Shown: in pieces, positions 22,077 through 33,900 of the stretch | Position numbering within the stretch: the stretch's first letter is position 1 | Layout: each line of letters begins with the position of its first letter | From: Nageia nagi | Lineage: Eukaryota; Pinophyta | DNA: 64,000 nucleotides | Direction of reading: 5' to 3' | Assembly (NCBI GenBank): GCA_050084985.1 | Contig: JBITNC010000001.1 | Coordinates: forward strand, 182,652,001-182,716,000 | Made by a program: the position numbers and the translations under genes | The notes under the pieces: generated by a model | Told to the model about the DNA's origin: nothing | Databases searched by the model: none | What the model saw: the letters and a program-made list of their open reading frames with translations, nothing else

Positions 22077-24012
22077 TGAACTATGTGTGACACTGAGAGG
22101 GGGGGTGAATCAGTGTTTCAATTTTAAAACTTTAAATCTGGAAACTTTAAATAGTGTAGTAGAGAAATAAAACCAAATAGATCAAGCACACCAAGATAGT
22201 AAACACACAACAAAAGATATAACGAGGTTCACCAATGTGGCTACATCCCCAGAAAAGACTGCTTGGACTTCAATCCAAATCCAACCATTATAAAGCACCA
22301 ACTTTACATATAATTTATCAGCACCAACTAAAAGGAGCACCAACCCCTAAGCTTTGCAACACCCACTTCAAGGAGCACCAACTCCACTTGCCAAGCACCC
22401 ACTTGACAGATTTAATAAGATGGAATGAAAGATTGACAACCAGTTACCCAAGACCCGGAATGGTCTAGCTCAAAAATTTTCTCACAAAATACAATCTAAA
22501 TCATATTCTATTTTCTTTATGCTCATGCCAATAGCTCTCAATTCATTTGTAATCTGAAACCCCTTTTAATTCATACACATTTGCTTTGGATTCCTGTCTA
22601 CTGAAAAATGCTCAAAATCGGATCAAGAAACTGTTGCTTATATCACTGAAAGGGATGCTATTATTTTTCACCAAGAAAACTCCTCATATTTTGAATAAAA
22701 ACTATAATTATCAAGAAAACATTCATTTTTGAGATATCCGTTACTCATACATGCTTCACACACCTCTCAATAACAAACTACACTGCCAAAACATAAACCA
22801 AAAAAATTTGAATTTATTCAAACTGGTTGAAGATAATACTTTGAATGCACTCAAAATGCATGTTCCATGTCCATATGGCATAAAATGGTATGACAAATTT
22901 CACATAGATGCCGAAATACCTTTCAAAGCTCGAATCTATCTTTTTATCTTCTCCTCTCTTGGTTTTTTTTTTTAAAAAAAGTGTCATATGATAAAAGAAC
23001 TCTTGAGCCTTAAATAGAAGTGTGATAACTAAGATATAAAATAAAAATAAAGATCATTTTTTCAAACCATACACACTATTTCTTTTTGCTTGTCACTTAA
23101 AACCATTGTCGGCCAAAACTAGAAAATTAAGAAAAAAAACTCTAATGGCTTTTTCGATGAGCTATAACTTCTTACTAAGTCCACATTTTAACATGAAATT
23201 TGGACCATGTGTTTTTCATATAACCAAATACATTCTTTTCAAATTTAAAGCTTTATATCCTCATAGTTTGCACACAGCACTTTTCACAAAGTGGCCTCTG
23301 ACACAGATTTCACAGGTATTTTGTTATGCTTAGATTTGTGCAAGTTATAGGTTCTCATAGTTCGAGGCCTCAAATCAAGATGGTTCAAAAGACAAAGTTG
23401 TTCATATCATAAATTTATATGTGTAAAAACTTTGAAATTCTAAATTTGAATACTTTTAGAGCCCAAAAAAACCAACCTACTATTTCCAAAATTTATGCTC
23501 AAACAGTCAAAAAGTTACGGAGTGGCATTTTGCAGCTTGTACCATTTCTTCCTTGATTATCATCTTGCTATGAAATTTGGAACACACCTTCTTGGTATAT
23601 ATTACTATATATGATTTAAATTTCAACTTGTGATTCATCACCATTTACTTGCAATTCAAATTGTACGAAGCCAATTTTACATAAATTTCTGACTGCACCA
23701 TAATCCACAAGAGTGCCCAAAACTGAACCAACATGAAATTTGACTGTTCCAATGCTTCACATAAGTTTGTTATCAACCCAAAAACTGATCCAAACTATCT
23801 CTCGCTATCCATCACCTTCCATTTGTAATTTGGCCCTCTTGACAACTTTTGGTACCTCATGACAACTTTTGGTCCCTTTATCATTTTTGCATCTGACAAC
23901 TTTGTAGATCTTGTCGATGTTATTTCTTTGACATGTGCAACCATATGAACCTTATGCACATTGATCTCATCGTGTTGACAACAATGACAACACTGATACA
24001 CCATACTCAACA
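22077..24012 (-). repeat. 3' LTR of the nested Copia
   Basis: 1936 bp, TGAACTATGTGTGACACTGA..CCATACTCAACA on the plus strand, collinear with 29353-31319. It lacks about 40 bp present in the other LTR near 29981-30020, which there lie between two ATATAATT repeats, so this LTR probably lost them by short-repeat deletion. Confidence 0.9.
22089..22114. other. Conserved hairpin with G-run loop near the LTR end
   Basis: ACACTGA, then GAGGGGGGGTGAA, then TCAGTGT: a perfect 7-bp stem with a G-rich loop, kept in both LTRs (also at 29365-29391). Confidence 0.6.
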
Positions 24013-24317
24013 ATCTCCCCCTTTGGAATTGTTGGCAACACATGCAAAAACTTGTTACTCTTCTCCCCCTTTGACAACAAATACAAAGGGGTGTCATGGA
24101 CTCCCCCTGAGTCCATATACACAATACTTAGGTGTAAATTAGTATAAAAAAGAACATAATTATATTGGAGTAAAAAGATAAACAAATACAAAATTACTCG
24201 CCCTGAGATTGTGCGCCCAAAAGCTAGTCAATGCTTGGGCAATATCACCACTCCCAATTTCTTTTGTAGGTACTCAAAAACTTCTTTGGGTAATGGTTTA
24301 GTAAATATATCTGCTAC
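24013..24317 (-). other. PPT and 3' untranslated region of the nested Copia
   Basis: Minus-strand CCAAAGGGGGAGA lies immediately before the TGTTGAG start of the 3' LTR. A second GGGGGAG-type purine run lies near 24100. No frame is recognised between the PPT and the RNase H end. Confidence 0.7.
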
Positions 24318-26510
24318 TTACTCTGATGTGGGAACAAATTCTAACTTTACCTCTCCTTCTGCAACCTTTTCCTTCAAAAAATGATATCGAATGGTAATAT
24401 GTTTTGTTCTTGAATGCATGACTGGATTCTTAGAAATATTGATCGCACTTGTGTTATCACACATAATTGAAATAGACTCAGTGATCTGAATCCTTAGATC
24501 TTTCATCATTTATTTCATCCACATAACCTATGTACAACATGATGTCACTGCTATGTACTCTACTTCTACGATGGATAATGATACCAATTCTTATTTCTTA
24601 CTGTGCCAACCGATAAGATTATTACCCAAGAAAAATGCACCGCCACTAGTGCTTTTCCTGTCATCTACACATCTTGCCCAATCTGCATCTGAGAAAGTAA
24701 TGAGTGTGAAATCTTTTCCTTTGGGATACCATAGGCCATAGTCCATTGTACCTTTAAGGTACCGAAAAATCCATTTTACTACAGTCACATGTGTTTCCTT
24801 TGGACTTGCTTGGAATCGTGTAACCATACACACTACCTGAAGTATGTCAGGTTTGGTAGCTATCAAATATAATAGGCTCCCAATCATTGACCTGTACATA
24901 GTCTGATCTACTGATGGTGACTTATCATCCTTGCTTAGCTTGTAGCCTATCATCATAGGAGTGCTCACAGGCTTGCAATCCTCCATAATGAACTTTTTCA
25001 ACATCTCTTTAACATACTTGATTTGCGAAATAAAAATGCCATTCTTTAATTGATTAACTTGTAAACCAAGAAAATATGAAAGTTCACCTATCATTGACAT
25101 TTCAAACTCTATTTGCATTTGGTTAGCAAAATCTTTGCACATTTCATCTTTGTTACCTCCAAAAATAATATCATCTACATAAACAACAATGATAACTTGG
25201 TGATTATTTTCAGATTTAATGTAGAGATTACTATCCACCATACCCTTTTTAAAACCTTGCTGATGTAGATATGTATCAAGTCTAGAGTACCATGCTTGGG
25301 GTGCTTGTTTTAGACCATAAAGTACCTTTTTTAATTTGCACACAAAATCTAGATTCTCACTTATTTGAAATCCATCTGGCTGCTCAATATAAACTTCTTC
25401 ATTAAGATTTCCATTCAAAAATGTTGATTTTACAACTTTGATGTTTTTATAGATTGCCAAAGCAAGAAACATACAGATAGCTTCTAATCTAGCAACAGGA
25501 GCAAAAGTTTCTTCAAAATCAATACCTTCAACTTGAGCATACCCTTTACAAACCAATCTTGCTTTGTTTCTTATTACTTTTCCATCTTCATTAAGCTTGT
25601 TACGAAAAACCCACTTGGTGCCAATCACATTTTTATTTTTGGGCCTTGGTACCAACTCCCAAGTTTGATTCTTTTCAATTTGGTCTAGTTCCTCATCCAT
25701 TGCTTTGATCCAACTTTCATCCTGACTTGCCTCTACAACATTTTTTGGTTCTATGCTTGAGAGAAGAAAATATGTTCTTATTGTTCTTCTTCTTGTTTGA
25801 ACTCCAGTATCTAGATCTCCAATTATTTGGTCAGTTGGATGATCTTTTTGCCATTTACCTATCTTGTGTTTTTTATTTTCTTCTATTTTTGAACCACTAT
25901 GTGAGTTACCTAAGCCATTCTTTGGTTGATTTTTTGGTTGTTCCTCTACCTCATCTACCTCAATATATTCTGGAAAATTTTCATTATTGTCTTTTGAAGG
26001 TACTCTTAGTTCATCAATCTTGACATCCGCACTCTCAACAATTTTTCTAAGTCTTTTATTGTAACATTTGTAAGCCTTGCTTTTTATTGAGTAACCAAGA
26101 AATATACCTTCATCCGCTCTATCATCGAACTTACCAAGATTTTCTTCCATCCTCTTGATGTAGCACTTACTTCTAAATACTTTGAAGTATTTTGTTGATG
26201 CCTTTTTACCGAACCATAATTCATAGGGTGTCTTATTCTCATGGGGCCTCAACATACATCTGTTCTGAATATAAACTGCTATGTGGACTGCTTCTTTCCA
26301 AAACCTATCAGCTATGTGGCTTTCTGTCAACATTGTTCGTGCCATTTCTTGAATTGACCTATTTTTTCTTTCTACTACACCATTTTGCTGAGGTGTTCTT
26401 GCTACTAAAAATTATCTCCTGATACCATACTCATGACAGAATTCATTAAAATCATCTAAAATGAATTCACCTCCTCTATCCGATCTTAAACATTTGATTC
26501 TTCTTCCAAT
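24318..26510 (-). pseudogene. Nested Copia: integrase C-terminus, reverse transcriptase and RNase H
   Basis: An uninterrupted 584-codon frame (24591-26345) runs from the integrase tail ([28 protein letters not shown]) through a K/E-rich linker to RVT_2 ([47 protein letters not shown]). The YVDD box is at 25170-25181, then [18 protein letters not shown]. Compared with the family, four residues are missing between IYKNIKV and VKSTFLNG. They include the first catalytic aspartate of RT, so the enzyme would be inactive despite the open frame. RNase H ends in a separate frame (24318-24509: DNTSAINISKNPVMHSRTKH). The DDE glutamate region lies in the broken stretch 26346-26510. Confidence 0.9.
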
Positions 26511-27074
26511 CTAATTTTCTGCCAGGTTCTTGAAGGTCTTAAATTTTTCAAGTGCTTCTGACTTGTGTTTCAAGAATAGTATCCATGTCATCCTAGAATA
26601 ATCATCTATACATAGCATGAAGTACCTATCCTCATTTAAACTTTGTGTTCTTATAGGACCACATAAATCAGTATGAATAAGCTCTAATGGTTTGCTAGGA
26701 TAGTATTTCTTTATCTTGAAAGTGGATCTAGTGAGCTTACCCTTTTGGCATGAAGAATAAATACTACTTGGTGGTTTTTTGATACTTGGTATATCTTGAA
26801 CTGCTCTCTTTGAATAAATTTTAACTAAATTATCAAAACTGATGTGTCCAAATCTCTTATGCCAAAGCCAATCTTCATCCTTCTTTTCAAGTAGACATGA
26901 TCCATTTGAAGTCTCTATCAATGTATATAGATTTCTGGATGTCCTTGTACCAACTGCAACTAACCTACCACTGTTTGCTCTTCTAATTTCACATCCATGT
27001 TTCTTGAATATTACATCATATCCTCTATCACAAATCTGACTAACACTCAGCAAGCTATGTTTCAACCTGATCAT
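26511..27074 (-). pseudogene. Nested Copia: GAG-pre-integrase and integrase core
   Basis: An open 187-codon frame contains LLSVSQICDRGYDVIF, then WLWHKRFGHISFDNL, the H-H half of the HHCC finger, then SSIYSSCQKGKL. In the Cys-Cys half the first cysteine is tyrosine. The core has LIHTDLCGPI (first D) and CIDDYSRMTW (second D). The frame is broken before the glutamate. Cys-to-Tyr changes recur in the other zinc motifs of this element. Confidence 0.88.
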
Positions 27075-27320
27075 GAATAATACTTCTTCTGACTTGATCT
27101 TTCCATCATTAATCTTAACTGTACCTCTATCGATAATCTTTGCTCCATCATTATTGCCAAATTTTACTGATCTCCCTTCATGTTATTCTAAATTTTCAAA
27201 TCTTCTTTTATCCCCGATTATGTGGCTAGAGCAACCACTATCCAGTATCCAAGGAGCTAGTTTATTCTCTGCTTTAAGAGCTATTTGTACTATTAGAGAT
27301 TCTTTTTCATCTTTTGGTTG
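27075..27320 (-). pseudogene. Nested Copia: aspartic protease
   Basis: The minus-strand frame reads KLAPWILDSGCSSH, with the D-S-G catalytic motif at 27235-27243, then GDKRRFENLE-stop-HEGRSVKFG and VKINDGKIKSEEVLF. One premature TAA breaks it. It is retroviral-type and normally works as a homodimer. Confidence 0.8.
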
Positions 27321-27452
27321 CTCCTTCTCTTTCCATATCTTCTTTATACCTATTTTAGATTCATGTATTATCTCTTCCTATTTGTTTTGTTGTACCTATC
27401 TTTCTGGAATTTGTCTATTATCTCTCATGCCTTGTGACTGAAAAGATCTTTG

Positions 27453-29286
27453 CTAAAATTGATTTTGATAAAATGTGCTCCTGTAATTTCTTACAGTATG
27501 ACTATAGTTGTGATAATTATAACATTCTATAGCATAATCCATCAATGGTGCAAACATATTTCTACTTGAGAAATTCCTTAGACCTATATTATATTTGCAT
27601 TTAGAGATTCTATGTCCATACCCATTGCACTTAAAATAATAACCAGAAAATGATTGAGTGAACCTAGGTTGTGGACTTTGCCACATTGCAGTAGGTGCCA
27701 TAAATCTTCTTCTTCTTTGATGTGCGACATGTGTAAATCCATCATTGTCTATATACCTGTCATTTCTAGTAGTATTATTTTGTTTTTTATGAAATGGTTG
27801 TTCTTGATTAACTAATTTCTTTTCCTCTTTGATTTCTAATTTTTTATTTACATCCTTGGAGGTTTATCCTTCTTCAAAACCCAAACCAAATTTAATATTT
27901 AGTGCTCTTTGGTTCTATAAGATTTCATTTAGCTTTAAAGATCCTCCCTCAAGTTTATGATACTCACTAATCTTATGACTCATCTCTTCCAATTGAAGAT
28001 TCAATCCTGTAATCTCTACTTCCAATTTGTTGCAGTACTCAACTTTGGTAGTGATTTGTTCTTCAAGATCCTTAGTTGTTTTCTGCATTTCTTCCACCTA
28101 TACTTTTAAGCTTATAATAACTTCATTTGCATCATCAAGTTTTCAAGAAGTTTTTTGATATTTTTTCCTTTCTATCTCTAATTCTTCTAGAGCTGCAATT
28201 AATTCTTCTTCCAGATTAACTTCTACTTCAACTTCTTCTTCATCAATTTCTTCTTCTAATTTTTGTTTCAATTCTGGTTTTTCTTCTTCAAATGCCATGA
28301 AGAGAGCTTCATCAACCTCTTCTTCTGAGTCTTCATTTGAACTGACTTCTGATGAACTAATATTTTTGGAAATAAAACTTTTCTTCTTGAAATTACCTTT
28401 TCTGAAATTTGATTTTGTCTTCCATCCATTTCTCTCTTTGTGCGAACTTTCATCATCTTTGTTCTTCTCATTGTGTGGATATTTAGCTGCAAAGTGCCCT
28501 ACACCTCCACAATTGAAACATTTAAATGGTAATTTTCTTCTATATTTACCTTTTGTTCCTTTCTTTAACTTATGAACAAAATTCGCTTCTAATTCATCAG
28601 ATGTCTCTTCTTCATCAGATTTTGGCATTGCTTTTATTTTCTTCTTTGCTTTGAAAGCGGCTTCCTTATCAATAGATTTTCCTTTTCCTATTCTCATTTC
28701 ATAAGCAGTTAGAGAACCATGCATTTCATCCATATTAAAAGTATTTAAATCTTTCGCTTCTTCTATGGCAGAAACTTTTGAATCAAATCTTTACGGAAGT
28801 GAGCGTAATACCTTTTTTATAATAACTACATCTTCAATCTTTTCTCGAGGCCTCTAATCGCATTGGTTACTTCATTGACCCTTAGCATGTATGCTTCTAT
28901 GTTTTCATCTTTATTCATCTTTAAACTCTCAAACTGCGCTCGGTGAGTTTGAAGCTTAGCCTCTTTTATCTTTATGTCTCCCTCATGAATGCTTTTCAAT
29001 TTATCTCATATTTCTTTTGCCAATTCACAATTCATCACTTTTACTAGCTTGCTGTCTACCAATCTGAACATGATAGCATTTTTAGCCTTCGAGTTATTTT
29101 CATATGCCTTCTTAGTAGCTGCATCTGTAATAGGCATAGTAGGTGCGATATAACCATTTTTGTGGCCTCCCAAATCTCATATCCCAAAGCACTAAGATAT
29201 GTCTACATTCTGAGTCTCTAAAAAGAATAATTAGTGCCATCAAATAATGGAGCTTTATTTGAAGAAAACCCTTCACCTGAAGTCAT
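27453..29286 (-). pseudogene. Nested Copia: long gag
   Basis: The start MTSGEGFSSNKAPLFDGTNY at 29286 is 66 bases inside the 5' LTR. Stops (TYLSALGYEIWEA preceded by two) and at least one frameshift precede LKSIHEGDIKIKEAKLQTH (UBN2-type gag core). The 28143-28733 frame has the knuckle CFNCGGVGHFAAKYP, where the last cysteine is tyrosine, then a Glu/Ser-rich tail. 27915-28097 is a coiled-coil segment (LEEQITTKVEYCNKLEVEI). 27453-27701 holds two more degenerate knuckles (KCNGYGHRISKCK and CYNYHNYSHTVRNY). Confidence 0.8.
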
Positions 29287-29334
29287 TGCGACACACCCAA
29301 GATCTCCCTAGCTGATTAAGCTAAAATAGGAACC

Positions 29335-29352
29335 TGCTCTGATACCAATTAT
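29335..29352 (-). other. iMet-tRNA primer-binding site of the nested Copia
   Basis: Minus-strand LTR end AGTTCA is followed by ATAATTGGTATCAGAGCAGG. TGGTATCAGAGC is the standard plant initiator-Met primer site. Confidence 0.9.
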
Positions 29353-31319
29353 TGAACTATGTGTGACACTGAGAGGGGGGGGTGAATCAGTGTTTCAATT
29401 TTAAAACTTTAAATCTAGAAACTTTAAATAGTGTAGTAGAGAAATAAAACTAAATAGAGTAAGCACACTAAGATAGCAAACACACAACACAAGATATAAC
29501 GAGGTTCACCAATGTGGCTACATCCCTGAAAAAGACTGCTTGGACTTCAATCCAAATCCAGCCATTGTAATGCATCAACTTTACACATAATTTATCAGCA
29601 CCAACTGAAAGGAGCACCAACCCCTAAGCTTTGCAGCACCACTACAAGGAGCACCAACTCCACTTGCCAAGCACCCACTTGACAGATTTAATAAGATGGA
29701 ATGAAAGATTGACAACCAGTTACCCAAGACCCGGAATGGTCTAGCTCAAAACTTTTCTCACAAAATACAATTTGAATCATATTCTATTTTCTTTATGCTC
29801 ATGCCAATAGCTCTCAATTCATCTATAATTTTAAACCCCTTTTAATTCATACACATTTGCTTTGGATTCCTGTCTACTGAAAAATGCTCAAAATCGGATC
29901 AAGAAACTGTTGCTCATATCATTGAAAGGGCTACCGTTATTTTTCACCAAGAAAACTCCTCATATTCTAAATAAAAACTGATATAATTTCTCTCAAACAT
30001 ATAGAACTTTCAACACTTATATAATTATCAAGAAAACATTCATTTTTGAGATATCCATTACTCATACATGCTTCACACACCTCTCAATAACAAACTACAC
30101 TGCCAAAACACAAACCCAGAAAAATCTGAATTTATTTGAATTGGTTGAAGATAATACCTCGAATGCACTCAAAACGCATGTTCCATGTCCATATGGCACA
30201 AAATGGTATGATGAATTTCACATAGATGCTGAAATACCTTTCAAAGCTCGAATCTGTCTTTTTATCTTCTCCTCTCTTGGTTTTTTTTTTTTTAAAAAGT
30301 GTCACATGATAAAAGAACTCTTGAGCCTTAAATAGAAGTGTGATAACTAAGATATAAAATAAAAGGAAAGAGCATTTTTTCAAACCATACACACTATTCC
30401 TTTTTGCTTGTCACTTAAAACCATTGTCGGCCAAAACTGGAAAATTAAGAAAAAAAGCTCTAATAGCTTTTTCAATGAGCTATAACTTCTTACTAAGTGC
30501 ATAGTTTAATATAAAATTTGGACCACATGTTCTTTATATAACCAAATACATTTTATCTAAATTTAAAGCTTTAACTCCTCATATTTTGCACACAAAAATT
30601 TTCACAAAGTGGCCTCTGACACAGATTTCACAGGTATTTTGTTATGCTTGGATTTGTGCAAGTTATAGGTTCTCATAGTTCAATGCCTCAAATCAAGATG
30701 GTTCAAAAGACAAAGTTGTTCATATCATCAAGCTAAAACTTTGAAATTCTAAATTTGAAGACTTTTAGAGCTCAAAACAACCAATCTACTATTTCCAAAA
30801 TTTATGCTAAACAATCAAAAAGTTACGGAGTGGCATTTTGCATCTTGTACCATTTCTTCCTAGATTATCATCTTGCTATTAAATTTTAACCACACCTTCT
30901 TGGTATATATTAATATATATGATTTAAATTTCAACATATAATTCATCACTATTTGCTTGCAATTCAAATTGTACAAAGCCAATTTTACATAAATTTCTGA
31001 CTACACCATAATCCACAAGAGTGCCCAAAACTGAACCAATATGAAATTTGACCATTCCAATGCTTTACACAAGTTTGTTATCAACCCAAAAACTGATCCA
31101 AACCATCTGTCATTTTCTGTCACCTTCCATTTGTAATTTGGCCCTCTTGACAACTTTTGGTACCTCATGATAACTTTTGGTCCCTTTATCATTTTTGCAT
31201 CCGACAACTTTGTAGATCTTGTCGATGTTATTTCTTTAACACACGTAACCATATGAACCTATGCACACTGATCTCATCATGTTGACAATAATGACAACAC
31301 TGCTGCACCATACTCAACA
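29353..31319 (-). repeat. 5' LTR of the nested Copia
   Basis: 1967 bp, collinear with 22077-24012, with scattered substitutions and small indels. The right edge is CCATACTCAACA at 31319. Confidence 0.9.
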
Positions 31320-32443
31320 CAATAATGCTTCTATATTATTTCTTATTCACCTTTGGTTCTCCATCTTTTTTGCAAAGGTGTTCTTCATGGGTTGGAGGTA
31401 TTGCAACATATGTACAATTCTTCATACTAAATCTTTTTAACATGTCTCTTGTATATTTGGATTGATATACAAAGATTTCATCTTGAGTTGGATGAACCTT
31501 CAAGCCAAGAAAATAGCTCATCAAACCAAGATCTTTCATTTCAAACTCAGCCATCATATGATTTTTGAAAGCTTCATTTATTTTGTTACTACTACCCAAT
31601 ATTATCAAATCATCTACATACAAGTAAACAATCAAAATATCAGTACCATTTTTCTCAAAATACAAGGTAGGTTCACTTACACTTTAAAATCCACACTTTT
31701 GAAGTATCTATCAATTCTTGTATATTAAGCTCTTGGAGCTTGCTTCAACACATATAGAGCCTTTTTGAGCTTGTATACATGGTCTTATTTTCTAGAAATA
31801 TCAAAGCCTTGAAGTTGTGCTAATTAAATCTCTTAATTTATATATCCATTTAAAAATGTGCTCTTCACATCCATATGTTAGACTTTCCAACTTTTGCTTA
31901 TAGGCAATGAAAGTACCAATTTAATTATTTCTTGCCCTGCAATTGATGTAAATGTCTCTTCAAAATCCACTCCATACTATTAAGTGAATCCTTTTTCCAC
32001 TAGTCTTGCTTTTATCTTTCAACACTCCTATCACTCTTGCATTTTATTTTGTACACCCGTTTTGAACCAACTATTTTCTTGCCTTTGGGCAACTCACAAA
32101 GTTCTCAAGTGTCATTCCTCTCAATAGCATCAATATCCTCTTCCATAGCTTACATCCAAATACCATTAGAACAAGATTCTTCATAAGAATATGGTTCAAT
32201 AATAGTAATATTTGAAATAGAAATACAATTTGAAATAGAATAAAGTGCATAGTTTACCATTTCACCTTTGGGATCTTCATTATCTTCATCTCCATACATT
32301 TGAATGTTCTCCAATCTTGCAACTAGATTTTGCATTTCTTGATTTTGGTTTCTTATGATTCTCCTCATGGTGTTTCCATCTATAATTTGACTTTTTAAAT
32401 GATCCTTAAACCATGTCTTACCTTTGTTTCCTTGATTCAACAA
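31320..32443 (-). pseudogene. Older Copia: reverse transcriptase N-part
   Basis: The frame 31336-31665 contains LIVYLYVDDLIILGSSNKIN, with YVDD at 31609-31620, then LMSYFLGLKVHPTQDEIFV and FSMKNCTYVAIPPTHEEHL. Upstream (31700-32150) the RVT_2 start is broken by stops. 32150-32443 is the linker into RVT_2 (YSYEESCSNGIWM). The gene is cut at 31320 by the nested element. Confidence 0.85.
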
Positions 32444-32580
32444 TCTTGCATTGGGTCAACTTGGTGCACTTACAATTTTTGGTGTTGTCATGGAACTTAG
32501 AGCACTCACACTTAGTGGTTATCCTTCAATTTTCTTTCTCACAACATGGTTGGGATACTCTTTTACTATTTATTTCTCCT

Positions 32581-33450
32581 CTAAACTCTCTTCTTCAAGA
32601 CCACTCTACTATAATTTTTTATTACTGTATTCTCCCCTTCATCAAAAGTTGCATCTCTTGATACAATTATTTTATGGCTCTTGGGATTATAAAATTTGTA
32701 GGCTTTTGAATGGTCACAATATCCTATAAACACACAAGGCTCAGATTTTGCATCCAACTTCCTCCTCTTTTCATCATTAACATGCACATATACAATACAA
32801 ATAAACACTCTCAAGTGTTCTAAATTTGGTTTTATTTCAAACCAAGCTTCATAGGGGGTAAGTTTATCTAAGCTTCTTGTAGGAGATCGGTTCAAAATGT
32901 ACACTACTATCCTTATTGTTTTAGCCCATTAAATGTTGGGCAATTTTTTACTTTACATCATGCTTCTTACCATTTCAATAAGAGTCCTATTTTTGCTATC
33001 TACTACACCATTTTGTTATGGTGTGTAGGGAGAGGTAAGGTATCTCCTAATGCCATTCTCCTTGCAAAACTAAAAAAATTCATTACTATAATATTTCCTT
33101 CCTGTATCACTTCTCAAACAATTCACACTATGCCCACTTTATTTCTCAAGAAATAATTTGAATTCTTTAAAATAATTAAATTCTTAATCCTTTCTTGAGA
33201 TAAAATAAACCCAATTCATTCTTATTAAATCATAAATAAAAGTGATAAAGTAAGAAGATTTTCCAAAACTTTGAGTTTGCATAGGGACAAAAATGTCAAT
33301 ATGGACCAATTGGAGAGGGTGTTTGGCTGTCCATGCTTCATTGTTTGAAAACTTACCCCTTGATTTCTTTCCTAGTGTACACCCTTCATATACATCTTTA
33401 CTTTCTTCTACTTTTGGAAGCCCTCTCACCATTTCTGAAAGAGTTTTCAA
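32581..33450 (-). pseudogene. Older Copia: integrase
   Basis: 33184-33450 holds the finger end YEGCTLGKKSRGKF and core LQLVHIDIFVPMQTQSFGKS, with the second acidic site as FIYDLIRMNW (the usual DD is YD). 32581-32904 holds the C-terminal part MYILNRSPTRSLDKLTPYEA, CVFIGYCDHSKAYKFYNPKS and IVSRDATFDEG. The part between is broken. Confidence 0.85.
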
Positions 33451-33453
33451 ACT

Positions 33454-33900
33454 CTAAAAATTCAAGTGCCCAAGTCTCATATGCCAAAGTTTACTCATTT
33501 CCTTAATCCCCATAAAAACATAGTCACCATCTTTCTTAAGAAATTTTATAGAAAAGAGTTTATTTTTAGTCATGTGAATAGTATTCATAAGTTTCTCACC
33601 ATGATTTTTATCATATGTATAGCACATTTTATCTTCAAATACCAATTTATAATTATTTTCTAGCATTTGACCAATACTCGATAAATTTTGCTTCAAATAT
33701 GGAGTGTAGTAAATGTTCTTTACCTTCATGGTTCCCTTCTTTGTTGTAACTAGGATCTCTCCTTTGCCAATAATCTCTAATATCTTCTCCTCTCCTAATC
33801 TAACATTGGATTTATAAGAGTACTCAATTGAGGAGAGCAATGATTTCTCACCGATCATGTGATTTGAGCACCCATTATCCAATAATCAAGTCTCATCCTC
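33454..33900 (-). pseudogene. Older Copia: protease and GAG-pre-integrase
   Basis: LLDNGCSNHMIGEKSLLSSI: the catalytic D-S-G is D-N-G, and a TGA stands just before it where a tryptophan is usual. KQNLSSIGQMLENNYKLVF and KLWHMRLGHLNF follow. Recognisable sequence stops about 10 codons before the active site, at about 33900, so gag and the 5' LTR are missing. Confidence 0.85.

Larger units (their letters stand above)
22077..31319 (-). mobile_element. Complete Ty1/Copia retrotransposon nested in the older Copia
   Basis: 9243 bp with LTRs at 22077-24012 and 29353-31319. The iMet PBS is next to the right LTR and the PPT next to the left LTR. Order on the minus strand is gag, protease, integrase, reverse transcriptase, RNase H, the Copia order. 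All coding parts are decayed. No exact 5-bp TSD is visible with the TG..CA boundaries chosen; the flanks ATTATTG and ATAATTG are an imperfect match. The long gag with coiled coil and several zinc-knuckle remnants resembles SIRE-like Copia, by layout only. Confidence 0.9.
21400..33900 (-). mobile_element. Older Ty1/Copia relic, gag-less, split by a nested Copia
   Basis: On the minus strand: protease/GAG-pre-integrase (33454-33900), integrase (32581-33450), linker and reverse transcriptase (31320-32443), then after the nested element RNase H (21440-22076). The pieces join at the insertion point: the frame ends ..GEPKVNKK-stop-YRSI before it and resumes IIGSLMFLETQDQICNL after it. Stops and frameshifts are frequent. 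No gag, 5' LTR or PBS is seen beyond 33900. It is related to the plus-strand relic at 36423-40065. Confidence 0.85.

Noticed and set aside
25727-26023. Plus-strand Leu/Phe-rich frame inside the Copia
   Set aside because: Antisense shadow of the real RT frame on the minus strand.
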